Counted from the stretch's first letter, positions 25,782-34,463 are shown. The stretch: DNA of 40,883 nt from Myxococcales bacterium (GCA_003153055.1 PMBV01000183.1:24371-65253), one strand, 5' to 3'. Notes: generated by a model not told the origin, from the sequence alone. Program-made: numbers and translations.

Positions 25782-27134
25782 TCATTGGAGGAGCGAGTTC
25801 AGGCCGAACTCGACATCACTCGCGTGGTTACAGAGACCGCAGTCGGCGCCGACAAACACCTTCTTCGCTTCCAGGTCGCCCAGGAGCTGCCACCGCCACC
25901 AAGCGACGGGCAGGGGCCACACGCGGTCGGGCTGCTCCATCAGCACGAGGTGGCCGGTGTACGTGCCACCGGTCTCGAGGACCTGGTGGTAGTACACCCA
26001 TGCTCCCGGCATGGTGGCGTTGTCGGTGGCGGTCTTCACCGATGAGATGGTCGGCGCCCCCACGTCGTGGTCGCCCGAGATGTCGACGAACGGCTTGTCA
26101 GACGAGGTTCCTGCGTTCCAAAGCATCACCGCCTTCACCCGAGCGTCCTTGGCGGCGGCCACCGTGGCTGACGCGCCTTGCGAGTGCCCCATCGCGCCGA
26201 CGCGAGCGAGATCGAGTCGTTGGTAGAGGACGCTGGTGGGGTCCTCGTTGAGTGCCTTGACGTAGTCGAGGGCGCGCAGCTGCACCGCGTTGGTCGGCGC
26301 TGTCGCCGTCCAGGTGGAGTTGGAGGCAACCACCACGAAGCCGTACGACGCGATGGTGCCGAGGAGGATGGCGTAGCCGTGAGTGTACCCGCAGGTCCCG
26401 TTCGCCCAGGTGATGATCGGGTACTTCTCGCCGGCCTTCATGCAGGCGGGGCGGAAGACGGTGTAGAGCGAGGCGTCGAGGCCTCGGGTGTTTTTTAGGT
26501 CCGCGGTGACCGATGTCGGCTCGTGGAACGTGTCGATACCGGTGGGGTTGCAGATGATTTCCCCTGTGTTGACCGGGTTGACGTAGGCGGTGCCAGCGCC
26601 CTGGTTCCAGTCGATCTTCGCGCCGTAGGGGCCTGCCGCGACAGTGATGGGGCCGTAGGCTCCACCGGCGGTGAGCGGGATGGAGACGTATTCGGTCGCC
26701 TTGCAGGACGCCTGCAGCTTCGCGGCGGTGTCCATCTCGGAGGTCTTGCACAGGGGAATCAGGGAGGCCACGCACGCGTCGAACTGGGCCGCGCCGCCAC
26801 CGCCCACGCCCGCACCTCCTCCACCCGCACTTCCTCCACCCGCACTTCCTCCACCCGCACTCCCTCCGCCAGCGCTCCCTCCGCCGATGGCGTTGCCACC
26901 CGAGCCCCCACCACCGCCCCCGCCGCCGAGCATTCCGCCACCCGAGCCGCCGGTGTGCGGAGGCGTTCCGGCGTCGACGCCCGTGTCACCCGGGTCAGGG
27001 CAGCCTGCCAGGGTGACTACGAGTGCGCCCGCTCCGATGAAGCCCATCAGCCCCAGCGAGCGAGCACGTCGGCGGAGCGATTCTCCGGCGAAGCGAACCG
27101 TGGAGCCACCCGTCGTCGCGACATTCCCTTGCAT
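25782..27134 (-). CDS. Alpha/beta-hydrolase lipoprotein with Gly-rich linker
   Basis: A 450-aa predicted lipoprotein (lipobox TLAGC, about Cys45, after a long Arg-rich n-region). A linker of SAGGG repeats (about 84-110) separates it from an alpha/beta-hydrolase domain: oxyanion-type WANGTCGYTHGY, GYGFVVVASNST-like strand, and nucleophile elbow GAMGHSQGAS (Ser318). The arrangement resembles PHB-depolymerase/polyester-hydrolase-like or dienelactone hydrolase-like secreted esterases; the substrate is unknown. GAGGGGGT lies 5 bases before the ATG at 27134. The Cys-containing end (GADCGLCNHAS) is unusual. Two CCTACC dyads in the leader suggest repressor control. It is separated from the fusion gene by the sigma-54 leader. 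Confidence 0.82.
   Translation of the reverse strand: MQGNVATTGGSTVRFAGESLRRRARSLGLMGFIGAGALVVTLAGCPDPGDTGVDAGTPPHTGGSGGGMLGGGGGGGGSGGNAIGGGSAGGGSAGGGSAGGGSAGGGGAGVGGGGAAQFDACVASLIPLCKTSEMDTAAKLQASCKATEYVSIPLTAGGAYGPITVAAGPYGAKIDWNQGAGTAYVNPVNTGEIICNPTGIDTFHEPTSVTADLKNTRGLDASLYTVFRPACMKAGEKYPIITWANGTCGYTHGYAILLGTIASYGFVVVASNSTWTATAPTNAVQLRALDYVKALNEDPTSVLYQRLDLARVGAMGHSQGASATVAAAKDARVKAVMLWNAGTSSDKPFVDISGDHDVGAPTISSVKTATDNATMPGAWVYYHQVLETGGTYTGHLVLMEQPDRVWPLPVAWWRWQLLGDLEAKKVFVGADCGLCNHASDVEFGLNSLLQ
26811..26885 (-). repeat. 15-bp tandem repeat, 5 units
   Basis: Units of CGCACTTCCTCCACC (plus strand) with slight divergence, encoding SAGGG-type linker repeats in the hydrolase lipoprotein. Length changes keep the frame. 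Confidence 0.88.
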
Positions 27135-27176
27135 GCTGGACCCCCTCGAGCCTGGAGCCGGTGTGGCTAAAGCGTG

Positions 27177-27214
27177 CCTACCGTAAGATAGGTCGCAACC
27201 TACCAATCGGTAGG
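27177..27214. promoter_or_regulatory. Two tandem CCTACC/TAGG dyads
   Basis: CCTACCGTAAGATAGG (27177-27192) and CCTACCAATCGGTAGG (27199-27214), the second a perfect 6-bp dyad. Centres are 22 bp apart, about two helical turns, 43-80 bp before the hydrolase lipoprotein start. Typical of a TetR- or MarR-type repressor. Confidence 0.6.
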
Positions 27215-27255
27215 AAGCATCGTCAAGGGGTTGGAGATCGCGGCTCGCGCTGCCT

Positions 27256-28065
27256 CTACGCGGTGCCCTTCCTGGCAAGGAAGGCCCGTTTGTTCCTCGC
27301 ACCCAATCGCTCCAGCATCGGGCGAAGCCATCGGAAGACCCCCGGTGCGAGGTAGCCGAGCGTCGCCAGCTTGCCAGAGCTCATGGGGACGTCGATCTCA
27401 TCGATGCGCTCCTCAACGACCCTGAAGACGGCGTGGGCGACCTCCTCGGCCGAGCTCATCGGCTGCGAGAACACCAGATCGGGTACTTGGGCCACGTCTC
27501 CGAAGAACGAGGTGTCGACAGGCCCAGGGCAGACGGTCCCCACGTGCAGCGTTCGCTCGGAGAGCTCCACAGCGAGCGCTCGAGTGAACGCACGCAGCCC
27601 CGCCTTCGTCGCGCTGTAGGTCGCCTCGTGAGGGACCGGGATCTTACCCGCCAGACTGGCCACGTTGACGATGACGCCGCCTGGCGCGAGGTGATCGATG
27701 GCCGCCCGCGAGAGCAGAATGGGAGCCACCAGGTTGGTTTCGAGAATGCTGGCCAGCTCGTCGGCTGAACGCCCGGCGACGGCCCCTCGATGATTCACCC
27801 CGGCGTTGTTCACCACGACGTCCAGGCTCCCGAAGCGCTCCACCACGCGACAAGGGAGCCGCGCGATGGCCGAGCGATCGGTCACATCGAGCGGGAAGCA
27901 GGCGGCGTGCTCGGCGCCGAGGCTCTCTACCACCGCTTCCAACGCCGCCGCTCTCCGGGCGACGAGAGCCACGAAGGCACCTCGCGCTGCCGCTCCTTTG
28001 GCCACCGCCAACCCGATGCCACTCGAGGCTCCGGTTACGAGAACCACCTTCTTTGCCCAGATCAT
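27256..28065 (-). CDS. Short-chain dehydrogenase (last gene of aromatic operon)
   Basis: Classical SDR of 269 aa: TGASSGIGLA, NNAGV, VNVASLAGKIPVPHEATYSATKAG with the catalytic Ser/Tyr/Lys. The C-terminal extension (about 200-269) is basic and hydrophobic, like DltE/YqjQ-type SDRs. The ATG at 28065 has GGAG 6 bases before it; an ATG at 28077 is the alternative. It follows the FAD monooxygenase with a 64-bp gap. Its role in the ring-cleavage pathway (for example oxidation of a diol or alcohol intermediate) is inferred only from position. Confidence 0.9.
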   Translation of the reverse strand: MIWAKKVVLVTGASSGIGLAVAKGAAARGAFVALVARRAAALEAVVESLGAEHAACFPLDVTDRSAIARLPCRVVERFGSLDVVVNNAGVNHRGAVAGRSADELASILETNLVAPILLSRAAIDHLAPGGVIVNVASLAGKIPVPHEATYSATKAGLRAFTRALAVELSERTLHVGTVCPGPVDTSFFGDVAQVPDLVFSQPMSSAEEVAHAVFRVVEERIDEIDVPMSSGKLATLGYLAPGVFRWLRPMLERLGARNKRAFLARKGTA

Positions 28066-28129
28066 CAATGGCTCCATCGAAAGAAGACCGCGAGTGGCAA
28101 CGAGCAGATCAGACGACCAGGGAGGGCGG

Positions 28130-29722
28130 TCACGCCGTGGCGCGCCGGGCCGTCCCCTTCGCCCCGAGGAAGGCCAGCGACTCGCGCACCAAGGCATCGG
28201 CCGCCCCCGCGGTTCCATCATGGAGGACGGTGCGATCGGGTCGGAGCACCACGCACCAGCCGAACGGCGCGGCGCCAGGGACGAGCGTGTTGTCGAGATC
28301 CTCGGTCGCCTCGCGACTGGGAGCCAACCCACGAGGGCGGACCTCGACGAAACTCCCCCCTGCATCGGTCCACGCCCGGGCGATGACCGGCGACACGGTG
28401 GCCGCCGGGTTTGCGCCCAGCCCTACGATTGAGAAGCCCGAGCCCAAGACGTCGTCGCTGAGCGCGAGCCCTCCGGTGACGTCTCGAACCAGCCCCTGCG
28501 GGAACCAGGAGCCCCGCTGGATCGCCCCGCGTCCCTCCACGAAGAAGCCCTCGCAATACGAGTTCACCGGCTTGATGCCCAGCTCGTCGATGAACGAGCG
28601 GACCTGCGGCAGGCCGCGGAGGAGGTGCAAGCCACCGTGAATCGCCAGGGCGTGCAGCCGCGTCTGAGGCATCACCAGCCGGCCCATCCAGCGGGCCAGC
28701 GCGACCATTCGCGCGGCGAGCGGGCGGCGCTCCTGGTCGTACGTCTCGAGGAGGCTCGGCGCCGCGCGCCCCTTGAGCACCCAGGCGAGCTTCCACGCGA
28801 GGTTGCCCACGTCGCGCAGCCCGGCCACCAGCCCCTGGCCGACGAACGGCGGGGTGAGGTGAGCCGCGTCGCCGACGAGGAACACGCGCCCCTTGCTGAA
28901 GCGCGAACAGACGCGAGCCTGGAAGCGATAGACCGCCTTGCGCTCGATGCGAAGCGTCCCCGGCTTGCCCCACGGCCTGAGGAGCTCCTCGACGTTCGAG
29001 TCCTTCTCCATCTGCTCGCGTGTCTCTCCCGGCCGGAGCATGAACTCCCAACGGGTGCGGCCGCCCGGAGCGACCATGTGCACCGCGGGGCGCGCGGGGT
29101 CGCAGAGGAACTCGACGTGATCGATGTTGTTGGGCACCCCGAGCGCATCGACCACCAGCCAGTCCTCTCCATACGTCATGCCGTCGAAGCCCTCGCCGAT
29201 CGCCGCGCGGACCTTCGAGCTCGCCCCGTCTGTCCCCACCAGGTACTTGGCTCGCACGACCTCCTCGGCGCCGTCGCTCGTCCGGAGGACAGCGGTCACT
29301 CCGTCTTGTTCCTCGGTGAAGCGCACCATCTCGACGCCAGTTCGCGCCGACACCCCCGACTGCTGCTCGGCGTGGGCGCGCAGCAGCTGCTCGAGCTCGG
29401 GCTGGTAGAACGTCACCAACTTCGGGAGCCCGTCGATCGAGCCGGCGGTGTTGATCTGGGCGAACTGCCCGAGCTTCGGGCTGTGCATTCGGACGTAGGG
29501 AATCGCGACCTGGGCGAAGGCGTCGGGACGAATCCCCACCATCTGGAGGATGCGAAGCGCCTCATTGTCGAGGGCGACCGCGCGTGGAGCCATGAAGATG
29601 TCCTTGGCCTTGTCGACGACCAGCGTTCGAACGCCGTAGCGACCGAGCAGCCCGGCGATCGCGGCGCCCGCCGGACCGTAGCCAACCACCAGAACGTCCA
29701 CATCTTCGGCGTGAGTTGTCAT
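28130..29722 (-). CDS. FAD-dependent aromatic monooxygenase, MhpA-like
   Basis: Flavoprotein hydroxylase of 530 aa, in the class A group that includes 3-(3-hydroxyphenyl)propionate hydroxylase (MhpA) and phenol hydroxylases. FAD motif VVGYGPAGAAIAGLLGRYG, the DG motif LVGTDGASSKVR, and the GD motif GRVFLVGDAAHLTPPFVGQG are all intact; a thioredoxin-like C-terminal domain ends the protein. It would hydroxylate a phenolic ring next to the existing OH to give a catechol, matching the extradiol dioxygenase two genes upstream. TTGGAG lies 6 bases before the ATG at 29722. Substrate not determinable from sequence. Confidence 0.92.
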   Translation of the reverse strand: MTTHAEDVDVLVVGYGPAGAAIAGLLGRYGVRTLVVDKAKDIFMAPRAVALDNEALRILQMVGIRPDAFAQVAIPYVRMHSPKLGQFAQINTAGSIDGLPKLVTFYQPELEQLLRAHAEQQSGVSARTGVEMVRFTEEQDGVTAVLRTSDGAEEVVRAKYLVGTDGASSKVRAAIGEGFDGMTYGEDWLVVDALGVPNNIDHVEFLCDPARPAVHMVAPGGRTRWEFMLRPGETREQMEKDSNVEELLRPWGKPGTLRIERKAVYRFQARVCSRFSKGRVFLVGDAAHLTPPFVGQGLVAGLRDVGNLAWKLAWVLKGRAAPSLLETYDQERRPLAARMVALARWMGRLVMPQTRLHALAIHGGLHLLRGLPQVRSFIDELGIKPVNSYCEGFFVEGRGAIQRGSWFPQGLVRDVTGGLALSDDVLGSGFSIVGLGANPAATVSPVIARAWTDAGGSFVEVRPRGLAPSREATEDLDNTLVPGAAPFGWCVVLRPDRTVLHDGTAGAADALVRESLAFLGAKGTARRATA

Positions 29723-29764
29723 TGTGTGCTCCAAGGTGAGTGACATCGTAGAGACCGCGGGTGG

Positions 29765-30724
29765 CTATGATTGTGGTGCGGCGATGATGCGGTTGCGTTG
29801 GGTGCCGAGGTCGACGCGGCCGTCCTCGGAGCGAATGCTGGCCTCCACGACGTCGCCCGGGCGGAGGTACTGGGGCCGCCGCGCCTGAGCCGCGAGGAAG
29901 AGCCGCCACTTCGTCTTCTCGGGCAGGAGCGCGGCGAGCCGCTGCATCGCGGGTGATGGCACCGACAGCGCGCACCCTGCTGGCGTGCCGGTGGAGAGCA
30001 GGTCGCCGGCGGCGAAGTCGTGGACTCCCGAGAGCTCCGACAGCGTCTCAGCCGGGCCGTACACCAGGTTGGCGGTGGTGTCGCTCTGCCGGACCTCGCC
30101 GTTGACCGTCAGCCGCAAGCTGAGCTGGCGGAGCAGGTGGAGGTCGTCCTTGTCCAACAGCGCCAGGCGAGGACCGACCGGGCCGAAGGTACGAAACGAC
30201 TTCCCCTTGTAGAACTGCATCTCGGGGAGCTGCACGTCTCGTGCGGAGTAGTCGTTCACGATGACCGCGCCGGCGACGTACTCGTGGAGGTTCGAGTCGG
30301 TGACCTGGCAGCCTCCGTTGATGTCTCGTCGGAGGATCAGGCCGAGCTCGACCTCGTAGTCGAGGAAGCGCACCCGCTGGGGCCGCACCACGTCGGTGTT
30401 CGCCGGCGCGATGCACGAAGCCGCCTTGGTGAAGATCATGTTGTACGTCTTGGCGTTCGGGTCGACTCCCGACTCGAGCATGTGCTGGCGGTAGTTGGCG
30501 CCCTGGCAGACGAACTGCTGATTGCGAGTGACCGGCGACAGCACCGTGAGCTGGGTGAGGTCGAGCTCCGGCCCGGCGAGCCCGTGGAGCGCGGAGACGG
30601 TCACGCCTCGCACGAAGTCTCCGGTGGTGGGGAAGTCGCCGGCGATGGGGGTGACTCGGTTGCCGCGGACGACGCCCCAGCACGGTTGGTCGAGGTGCAG
30701 GTAGCGAATGATGTGGACGATCAT
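29765..30724 (-). CDS. Fumarylacetoacetate hydrolase-family protein
   Basis: A 319-aa FAH-superfamily enzyme. Metal-binding motifs FLDYEVELGLIL (Glu-x-Glu) and AVIVNDYSARDVQ are present, with KSFRTFGPVGP and STGTPAGC further on. Members hydrolyse or isomerise ring-cleavage products (fumarylpyruvate, hydroxymuconate and related). Lying between an extradiol dioxygenase and a monooxygenase, it most likely processes the meta-cleavage product. CGGAGA lies 7 bases before the ATG at 30724. Spacing to both neighbours is 28-42 bp. Confidence 0.92.
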   Translation of the reverse strand: MIVHIIRYLHLDQPCWGVVRGNRVTPIAGDFPTTGDFVRGVTVSALHGLAGPELDLTQLTVLSPVTRNQQFVCQGANYRQHMLESGVDPNAKTYNMIFTKAASCIAPANTDVVRPQRVRFLDYEVELGLILRRDINGGCQVTDSNLHEYVAGAVIVNDYSARDVQLPEMQFYKGKSFRTFGPVGPRLALLDKDDLHLLRQLSLRLTVNGEVRQSDTTANLVYGPAETLSELSGVHDFAAGDLLSTGTPAGCALSVPSPAMQRLAALLPEKTKWRLFLAAQARRPQYLRPGDVVEASIRSEDGRVDLGTQRNRIIAAPQS

Positions 30725-30752
30725 CGAATGGTCTCCGAGCGAGAGCGGTGGT

Positions 30753-31826
30753 TCACCCGAACAGGCGGGCCAACGCGATGGCCTTGCCGATGGTGAGGTC
30801 GGGGCTGCGACTGACGTTGGCCACGATGGCGCCGATCAGCCCCGGGGTGAGCTTGGGCCTGGTGAAAGAACGCGGCATCGGCGGGCCCCACTGCGCCATT
30901 CCCTCGCGGCTCACCAAGTGGACCCCGGCGGGAAATTCCTCGGTGAAGACGTCGCCGTCGCTGTAGTGCTCGTGCTTGCACCCCCACGGGTCCCTCCAGT
31001 AGTCGAAGACCTGGCTGCCGAGGAGGTGACGCCCAATGCCCCAGGCGTGCTGCCAGCCCGCACCCTGCATCACCTGATGGCCCATGCCGACGGCATCCGC
31101 GTCGACCACCTCGAAGGCCGCATGGTTGAACGTGGGAACCACCCCCTGCACCATCGTCAGCGTGTGATGGTCGGCCGGTGTCTGGCCGAGGTCGAGCCGG
31201 AGGAAGACCCCCGCTGGGGAGCCGTCGGGGAGCACCAGGACGTCGCTGGGGATGAAGCCGAAGTGGCGGGTGTACCAGCCGCAGGTCGCCTGGAAGTCAG
31301 CGATCTCGAGCGCGACGTGGCCGAGCCCGAGCACTTCGGGCGGCGTGGCGGGTGGCCGCTGCGTCGCGTTGACGCGCGCTTTCGCGTCGCCGGTGTTCAT
31401 CGAAATCGCCGCGCGATGGGGGAGCGGCTCGACCGGCGCCTGGCCAAAAATGACCTCGACCAGGAAACCAGACGGATCCTTCAGGGCCACGACGTCGCCT
31501 CCGCCCGCATGCCGCGACTTCGCGATGGGGCTCGCACCGGGGATGCGGGCCACCGCCTCGAGGTCCTCCCGCGTTCTCACCGTGAGGCCGAAGCCGATGA
31601 AGCGCGCCTCGCGGTGCGCCTCGACGCGGTAGCAGTACGGTTGGGAGCCGGCGGCGCGCAGGTAGAGGGCCTCGGCCGTGCGGCTCGCGGTGACGAGACC
31701 GAAGTCGGCGAGGAAGCGCTCGGCTTCGTCGATCGCTGGTCGCCCGAAGACCAGGTGGGCGAGGGTGACTGCTTTGACTGTCGGGGCGGGGTGCCTCGAG
31801 GGCTCTGCGGCTCGAAGTGCGGGCAT
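30753..31826 (-). CDS. Extradiol ring-cleavage dioxygenase (VOC type I)
   Basis: A 357-aa two-module vicinal-oxygen-chelate dioxygenase of the 2,3-dihydroxybiphenyl dioxygenase type. The N-terminal module is degenerate and the C-terminal one carries the iron ligands: GHVALEI (His), NHAAFEV (His) and the region KHEHYSDGD (Glu). It would cleave a catechol ring next to the hydroxyls. It is the first gene of the aromatic operon; GGAG lies 5 bases before the ATG at 31826, and a strong promoter with an operator is 30 bp upstream. Confidence 0.92.
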   Translation of the reverse strand: MPALRAAEPSRHPAPTVKAVTLAHLVFGRPAIDEAERFLADFGLVTASRTAEALYLRAAGSQPYCYRVEAHREARFIGFGLTVRTREDLEAVARIPGASPIAKSRHAGGGDVVALKDPSGFLVEVIFGQAPVEPLPHRAAISMNTGDAKARVNATQRPPATPPEVLGLGHVALEIADFQATCGWYTRHFGFIPSDVLVLPDGSPAGVFLRLDLGQTPADHHTLTMVQGVVPTFNHAAFEVVDADAVGMGHQVMQGAGWQHAWGIGRHLLGSQVFDYWRDPWGCKHEHYSDGDVFTEEFPAGVHLVSREGMAQWGPPMPRSFTRPKLTPGLIGAIVANVSRSPDLTIGKAIALARLFG

Positions 31827-31855
31827 CGGGTCTCCAGCGCGGTGTGTGGAATGAC

Positions 31856-31884
31856 ATAGTGCTCAGCACTGATAGAGTTGTCAA
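31856..31884 (-). promoter_or_regulatory. Promoter P1 with operator, aromatic operon
   Basis: Minus strand: TTGACA (31884-31879), 17-bp spacer, CACTAT (31861-31856). The spacer and -10 contain the perfect dyad AGTGCT-C-AGCACT (31858-31870). The same layout recurs at 37782-37810 beside a TetR gene. Confidence 0.72.
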
Positions 31885-31934
31885 GAGTGACTGGGCGCTC
31901 TGAATCTCCCGAGGCGCGCCGGAGGACCGTCTCT

Positions 31935-31950
31935 ATTCGGTGACCCGAAA
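31935..31950. promoter_or_regulatory. ATTCGGTGACCCGAAA element, copy 1
   Basis: Contains TTCGG-TGAC-CCGAA, a 5-bp dyad. A second copy with one mismatch is at 37724-37739. Function unknown. Confidence 0.4.
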
Positions 31951-31989
31951 GTCGCCCGGAGGCTCTCTCCGACCGCGACCTTCCGAGTG

Positions 31990-32024
31990 GTCCCCTGGCA
32001 GGGGACAGTGTCCGATTCTCGGTG
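31990..32024 (+). promoter_or_regulatory. Upstream activating element, copy c
   Basis: GTCCCCTGGCAGGGGAC (perfect 8-bp arms), 4 bp (AGTG), then TCCGATTCTCGGTG containing CCGA-TTC-TCGG. It lies 64 bp upstream of sigma-54 promoter c, and its gene is convergent with the FHA-type sigma-54 activator. Confidence 0.82.
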
Positions 32025-32088
32025 GCCCTTCTCGGTGGCTCTCCCGTCCGTCCCGAGCCACCCAGCCGAAACCAGAAGGGGCGCCGGC

Positions 32089-32105
32089 CTGGCCCGCTCC
32101 TTGCT
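32089..32105 (+). promoter_or_regulatory. Sigma-54 promoter c
   Basis: CTGGCCCGCTCCTTGCT, GG and GC 12 bp apart. It differs from promoter a at one base. Start expected near 32116, about 33 bases before the lipoprotein gene. Confidence 0.82.
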
Positions 32106-32148
32106 CTTCCGCGGCCTCGCAGCTCCAACCAGCCTCCGAGAGGAAAAC

Positions 32149-33156
32149 ATGAACCGACGAATCGCAACGCTGTTGACGGCCGGCATCCTGGCCGGATGTG
32201 GAGCCACCGAGACCCCGGAAGTGAAACGTACCGAACTGCGAGGCCACGTCGACACCCTCGACGCCTTGCAGGTCGATCTCAATGGCACCAACGCGTCAGC
32301 CGATACCTCCGCTGCCACGTTCTTGGCTCAGCCGTTGGATACCCTGTCGTCCTCCAACTCGCTGACGTCTTCGATGATCGCCCAGATCCGCCTGGTGCTC
32401 ACCCAAGGGACGGCCGTGAACAACGCCCAGGGGGCATTGCTCGTCACGCTCGATGATGGTCGCGATCTCAGTTGGAAAGTCGTCGCCGAGGTGGGGCCGA
32501 ACGCGGCGACCTTCACAATGCAGGTCAAACCCCAGGCGAGCGCCGACACCGCCTACGTCACCATCGTGAGCGGTCAGGCGACGAAGAGCCAATCGTCGCG
32601 GCAGGGCAGCCTCTCGGTGGACCTCGACGCTTTGAAGACCGTGGACACCAGCGCCCACGGCCAGGGTCAGTTCTTCATCGCCTTCGTCTCGGACAGCGCC
32701 TCCAAACGCGTCTGTGCCCACCTGGCGCACTTCACCTTCACCGCCCTCCACCCCCCCATCGACGCGAGCCTCGCCGTCAGCGTCCAGATGGGTTCGTTCG
32801 AAACCCGGGTGCACTTCGAATACGCCTCCGCGGGCCTCCTCGGCGCCAAGACCGCGACCCATGAGCTGCGCATTCTCCCGCACGTTGGCGGGCGCGGGGA
32901 GCTGACCGTGGACGCCGGGACCCTCGGCTCGGTCGACAGCATCGGCTGCTGGAACGGACAGAGCCACACCCTCTACTTCAACGCCAAGACGTGCGTGTTC
33001 GGCTCGTGCGCCGATGTCTCGGTACAGGGCAACGCCACGGAGTGCGACAGCGTGCTCAAGATGGAGGAGCCGCTGGCGGTCGGCCAGCCTGGGTGCCAGG
33101 GGTTGCCCCCGGAGCCGAATGGTCAGCCGGATGGTGGGCTGGCCGCCTTGCCCTAG
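32149..33156 (+). CDS. Secreted lipoprotein of unknown family
   Basis: A 335-aa protein with signal peptide and lipobox LAGC (Cys17). The mature part is rich in Thr, Ser, Val and Asp and looks all-beta; I do not recognise a family. A Cys pair region (CWNGQSHTLYFNAKTCVFGSC) lies near the end, and the C-terminus is a Pro/Gly/Asp tail. AGAGGA is 6-7 bases before the ATG at 32149. It has its own sigma-54 promoter and activating element, and its stop is 8 bp from the end of the convergent activator gene, so its control by that activator is plausible. Confidence 0.8.
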   Translation: MNRRIATLLTAGILAGCGATETPEVKRTELRGHVDTLDALQVDLNGTNASADTSAATFLAQPLDTLSSSNSLTSSMIAQIRLVLTQGTAVNNAQGALLVTLDDGRDLSWKVVAEVGPNAATFTMQVKPQASADTAYVTIVSGQATKSQSSRQGSLSVDLDALKTVDTSAHGQGQFFIAFVSDSASKRVCAHLAHFTFTALHPPIDASLAVSVQMGSFETRVHFEYASAGLLGAKTATHELRILPHVGGRGELTVDAGTLGSVDSIGCWNGQSHTLYFNAKTCVFGSCADVSVQGNATECDSVLKMEEPLAVGQPGCQGLPPEPNGQPDGGLAALP

Positions 33157-33164
33157 GTTCGTGC

Positions 33165-34463
33165 TCAGTCGCGCTTCCGGCCCTTGGGGGTCAGGCCGTG
33201 TGCCTCGAGCAGGCGGTAGAAGTACGAACGCGCGAGTCCGGCCTCGCGCGCGGCCGATGAGGTCGACCCCTGGTGTCGCGCCAGCAACGCCTTGAGGTAG
33301 TCCCGCTCGAAGCGCTTGATCGCCTGCGCGCGCCCGTTCGTATAGTCGACGGCCGGCGTCTCGACCTCCGCCGGTGAAGCGGTGGGGGGTAGGGCCTCGC
33401 CCCAGCCGACGACCGCTGCCCGCTCCACGGTGTTGCGGAGCTCCCTCACGTTGCCCGGCCAGGGCTGGCCGCGGAGCGCCGCCGTGGGAACCGGGAGCGG
33501 CGCGCCGTGCTCCTTGGCGAAGTGCTCGGCGAGCAACGCGATGTCATCGGGGCGCTCGCGCAGGGGGGGCACCTGGAGCACGAACACCGCCAGCCGATAG
33601 AAGAGATCCTCCCGGAACTCCCCACGCGCCACTTTCGCCTCGAGGTCTTGATGGGTGGCGCACACCAGTCTGAAATCCGAGCGGCGCGGTGTGTTCTCGC
33701 CGACTCGCTGAAACGCCCTGGTCTCTAGAACGCGCAAGAACGACGGCTGCAACTCGATCGGGAGCTCGCCCACCTCGTCGAGGAAGAGCGTCCCCCCATC
33801 GGCGGCTTCGAACGCACCGGCGACGTCGCGAATGGCGCCGGTGAAGCTGCCACGGACGTGCCCGAAGAGCGCCGACTGAAGGAGCTCGCGCTGCACCGAG
33901 CCGCAGTTGAAGACTCGGAAGGGGCCGCCCGCTCGCGTGGAATGGGCATGCATCGCATGGGCAACCAACTCCTTGCCGGTTCCCGTCTCTCCATACACGA
34001 GGACCGAGGTGTCCGTGGGGGCGACGCGCTCGATCTGCGCGTACAGCCGTCGCATCGCTACCGAGGCACCGACCATTCCCTCGAGCTCGGTCCGATGACT
34101 CACGGCGTTGCGCGGCTGCGCCACGGGGAGCAGCGCGAGGTGGCTCTCCCCGACTTGGATCACCGCGCCGATGGGCAGCTCCACCGACTCGAGGCGACCG
34201 CCCAGGTACAGTGTCCCGTTCTTGCTCCCGAGATCGCGAACACGCGCCGTCGTGGGCAGAAGCTCGATGCTCGAGTGTCGGCGAGACACGGTGGGGTCGC
34301 TCAGCACGAGATCGCAGTCGGCTCGTGTCCCGATGACGCTGGTACCGGGTTCGAGCTGCTTCCTCAGGCCGCGATCGGGGCCGTCGATCACCACCAGGCA
34401 CAGCCCGGCGACCCGCGAGCGCGATGAGCCGCCCAGAAGAGACTTGGTCTTGGAGTCGCCCAC
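33165..34463 (-). CDS. FHA-domain sigma-54-dependent transcriptional activator
   Basis: Enhancer-binding protein of 432 aa with an FHA domain (about 35-112: [22 protein letters not shown]) in place of a receiver, then an AAA+ domain and a Fis-type HTH ([26 protein letters not shown]). Walker A is GETGTGKE (158-165), Walker B GGTLFLDE, and the sigma-54 contact loop reads GSFTGA (205-210) instead of GAFTGA. FHA domains bind phosphothreonine, so the natural input is the Ser/Thr kinase encoded directly upstream (2-bp gap). The start is a GTG at 34463. It is the last gene of a four-gene operon. I infer that it binds the element repeated at 17073, 25714 and 31990. Confidence 0.95.
   Translation of the reverse strand: MGDSKTKSLLGGSSRSRVAGLCLVVIDGPDRGLRKQLEPGTSVIGTRADCDLVLSDPTVSRRHSSIELLPTTARVRDLGSKNGTLYLGGRLESVELPIGAVIQVGESHLALLPVAQPRNAVSHRTELEGMVGASVAMRRLYAQIERVAPTDTSVLVYGETGTGKELVAHAMHAHSTRAGGPFRVFNCGSVQRELLQSALFGHVRGSFTGAIRDVAGAFEAADGGTLFLDEVGELPIELQPSFLRVLETRAFQRVGENTPRRSDFRLVCATHQDLEAKVARGEFREDLFYRLAVFVLQVPPLRERPDDIALLAEHFAKEHGAPLPVPTAALRGQPWPGNVRELRNTVERAAVVGWGEALPPTASPAEVETPAVDYTNGRAQAIKRFERDYLKALLARHQGSTSSAAREAGLARSYFYRLLEAHGLTPKGRKRD

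Larger units (their letters stand above)
31827..32148. other. 322-bp divergent control region
   Basis: No gene. It contains the leftward promoter and operator for the aromatic operon (31856-31884), an ATTCGG-TGAC-CCGAAA element (31935-31950), upstream activating element c (31990-32024) and sigma-54 promoter c (32089-32105). Confidence 0.7.

Noticed and set aside
27150..27176. Possible sigma-54 promoter (AGGCACGCTTTAGC on the minus strand) before the hydrolase lipoprotein
   Set aside because: GG and GC are 11 bp apart instead of 12 and no activating element lies upstream.
26671..27186. Proline-rich 171-aa plus-strand open frame
   Set aside because: It is the complement of the Gly-rich linker repeats of the lipoprotein gene.
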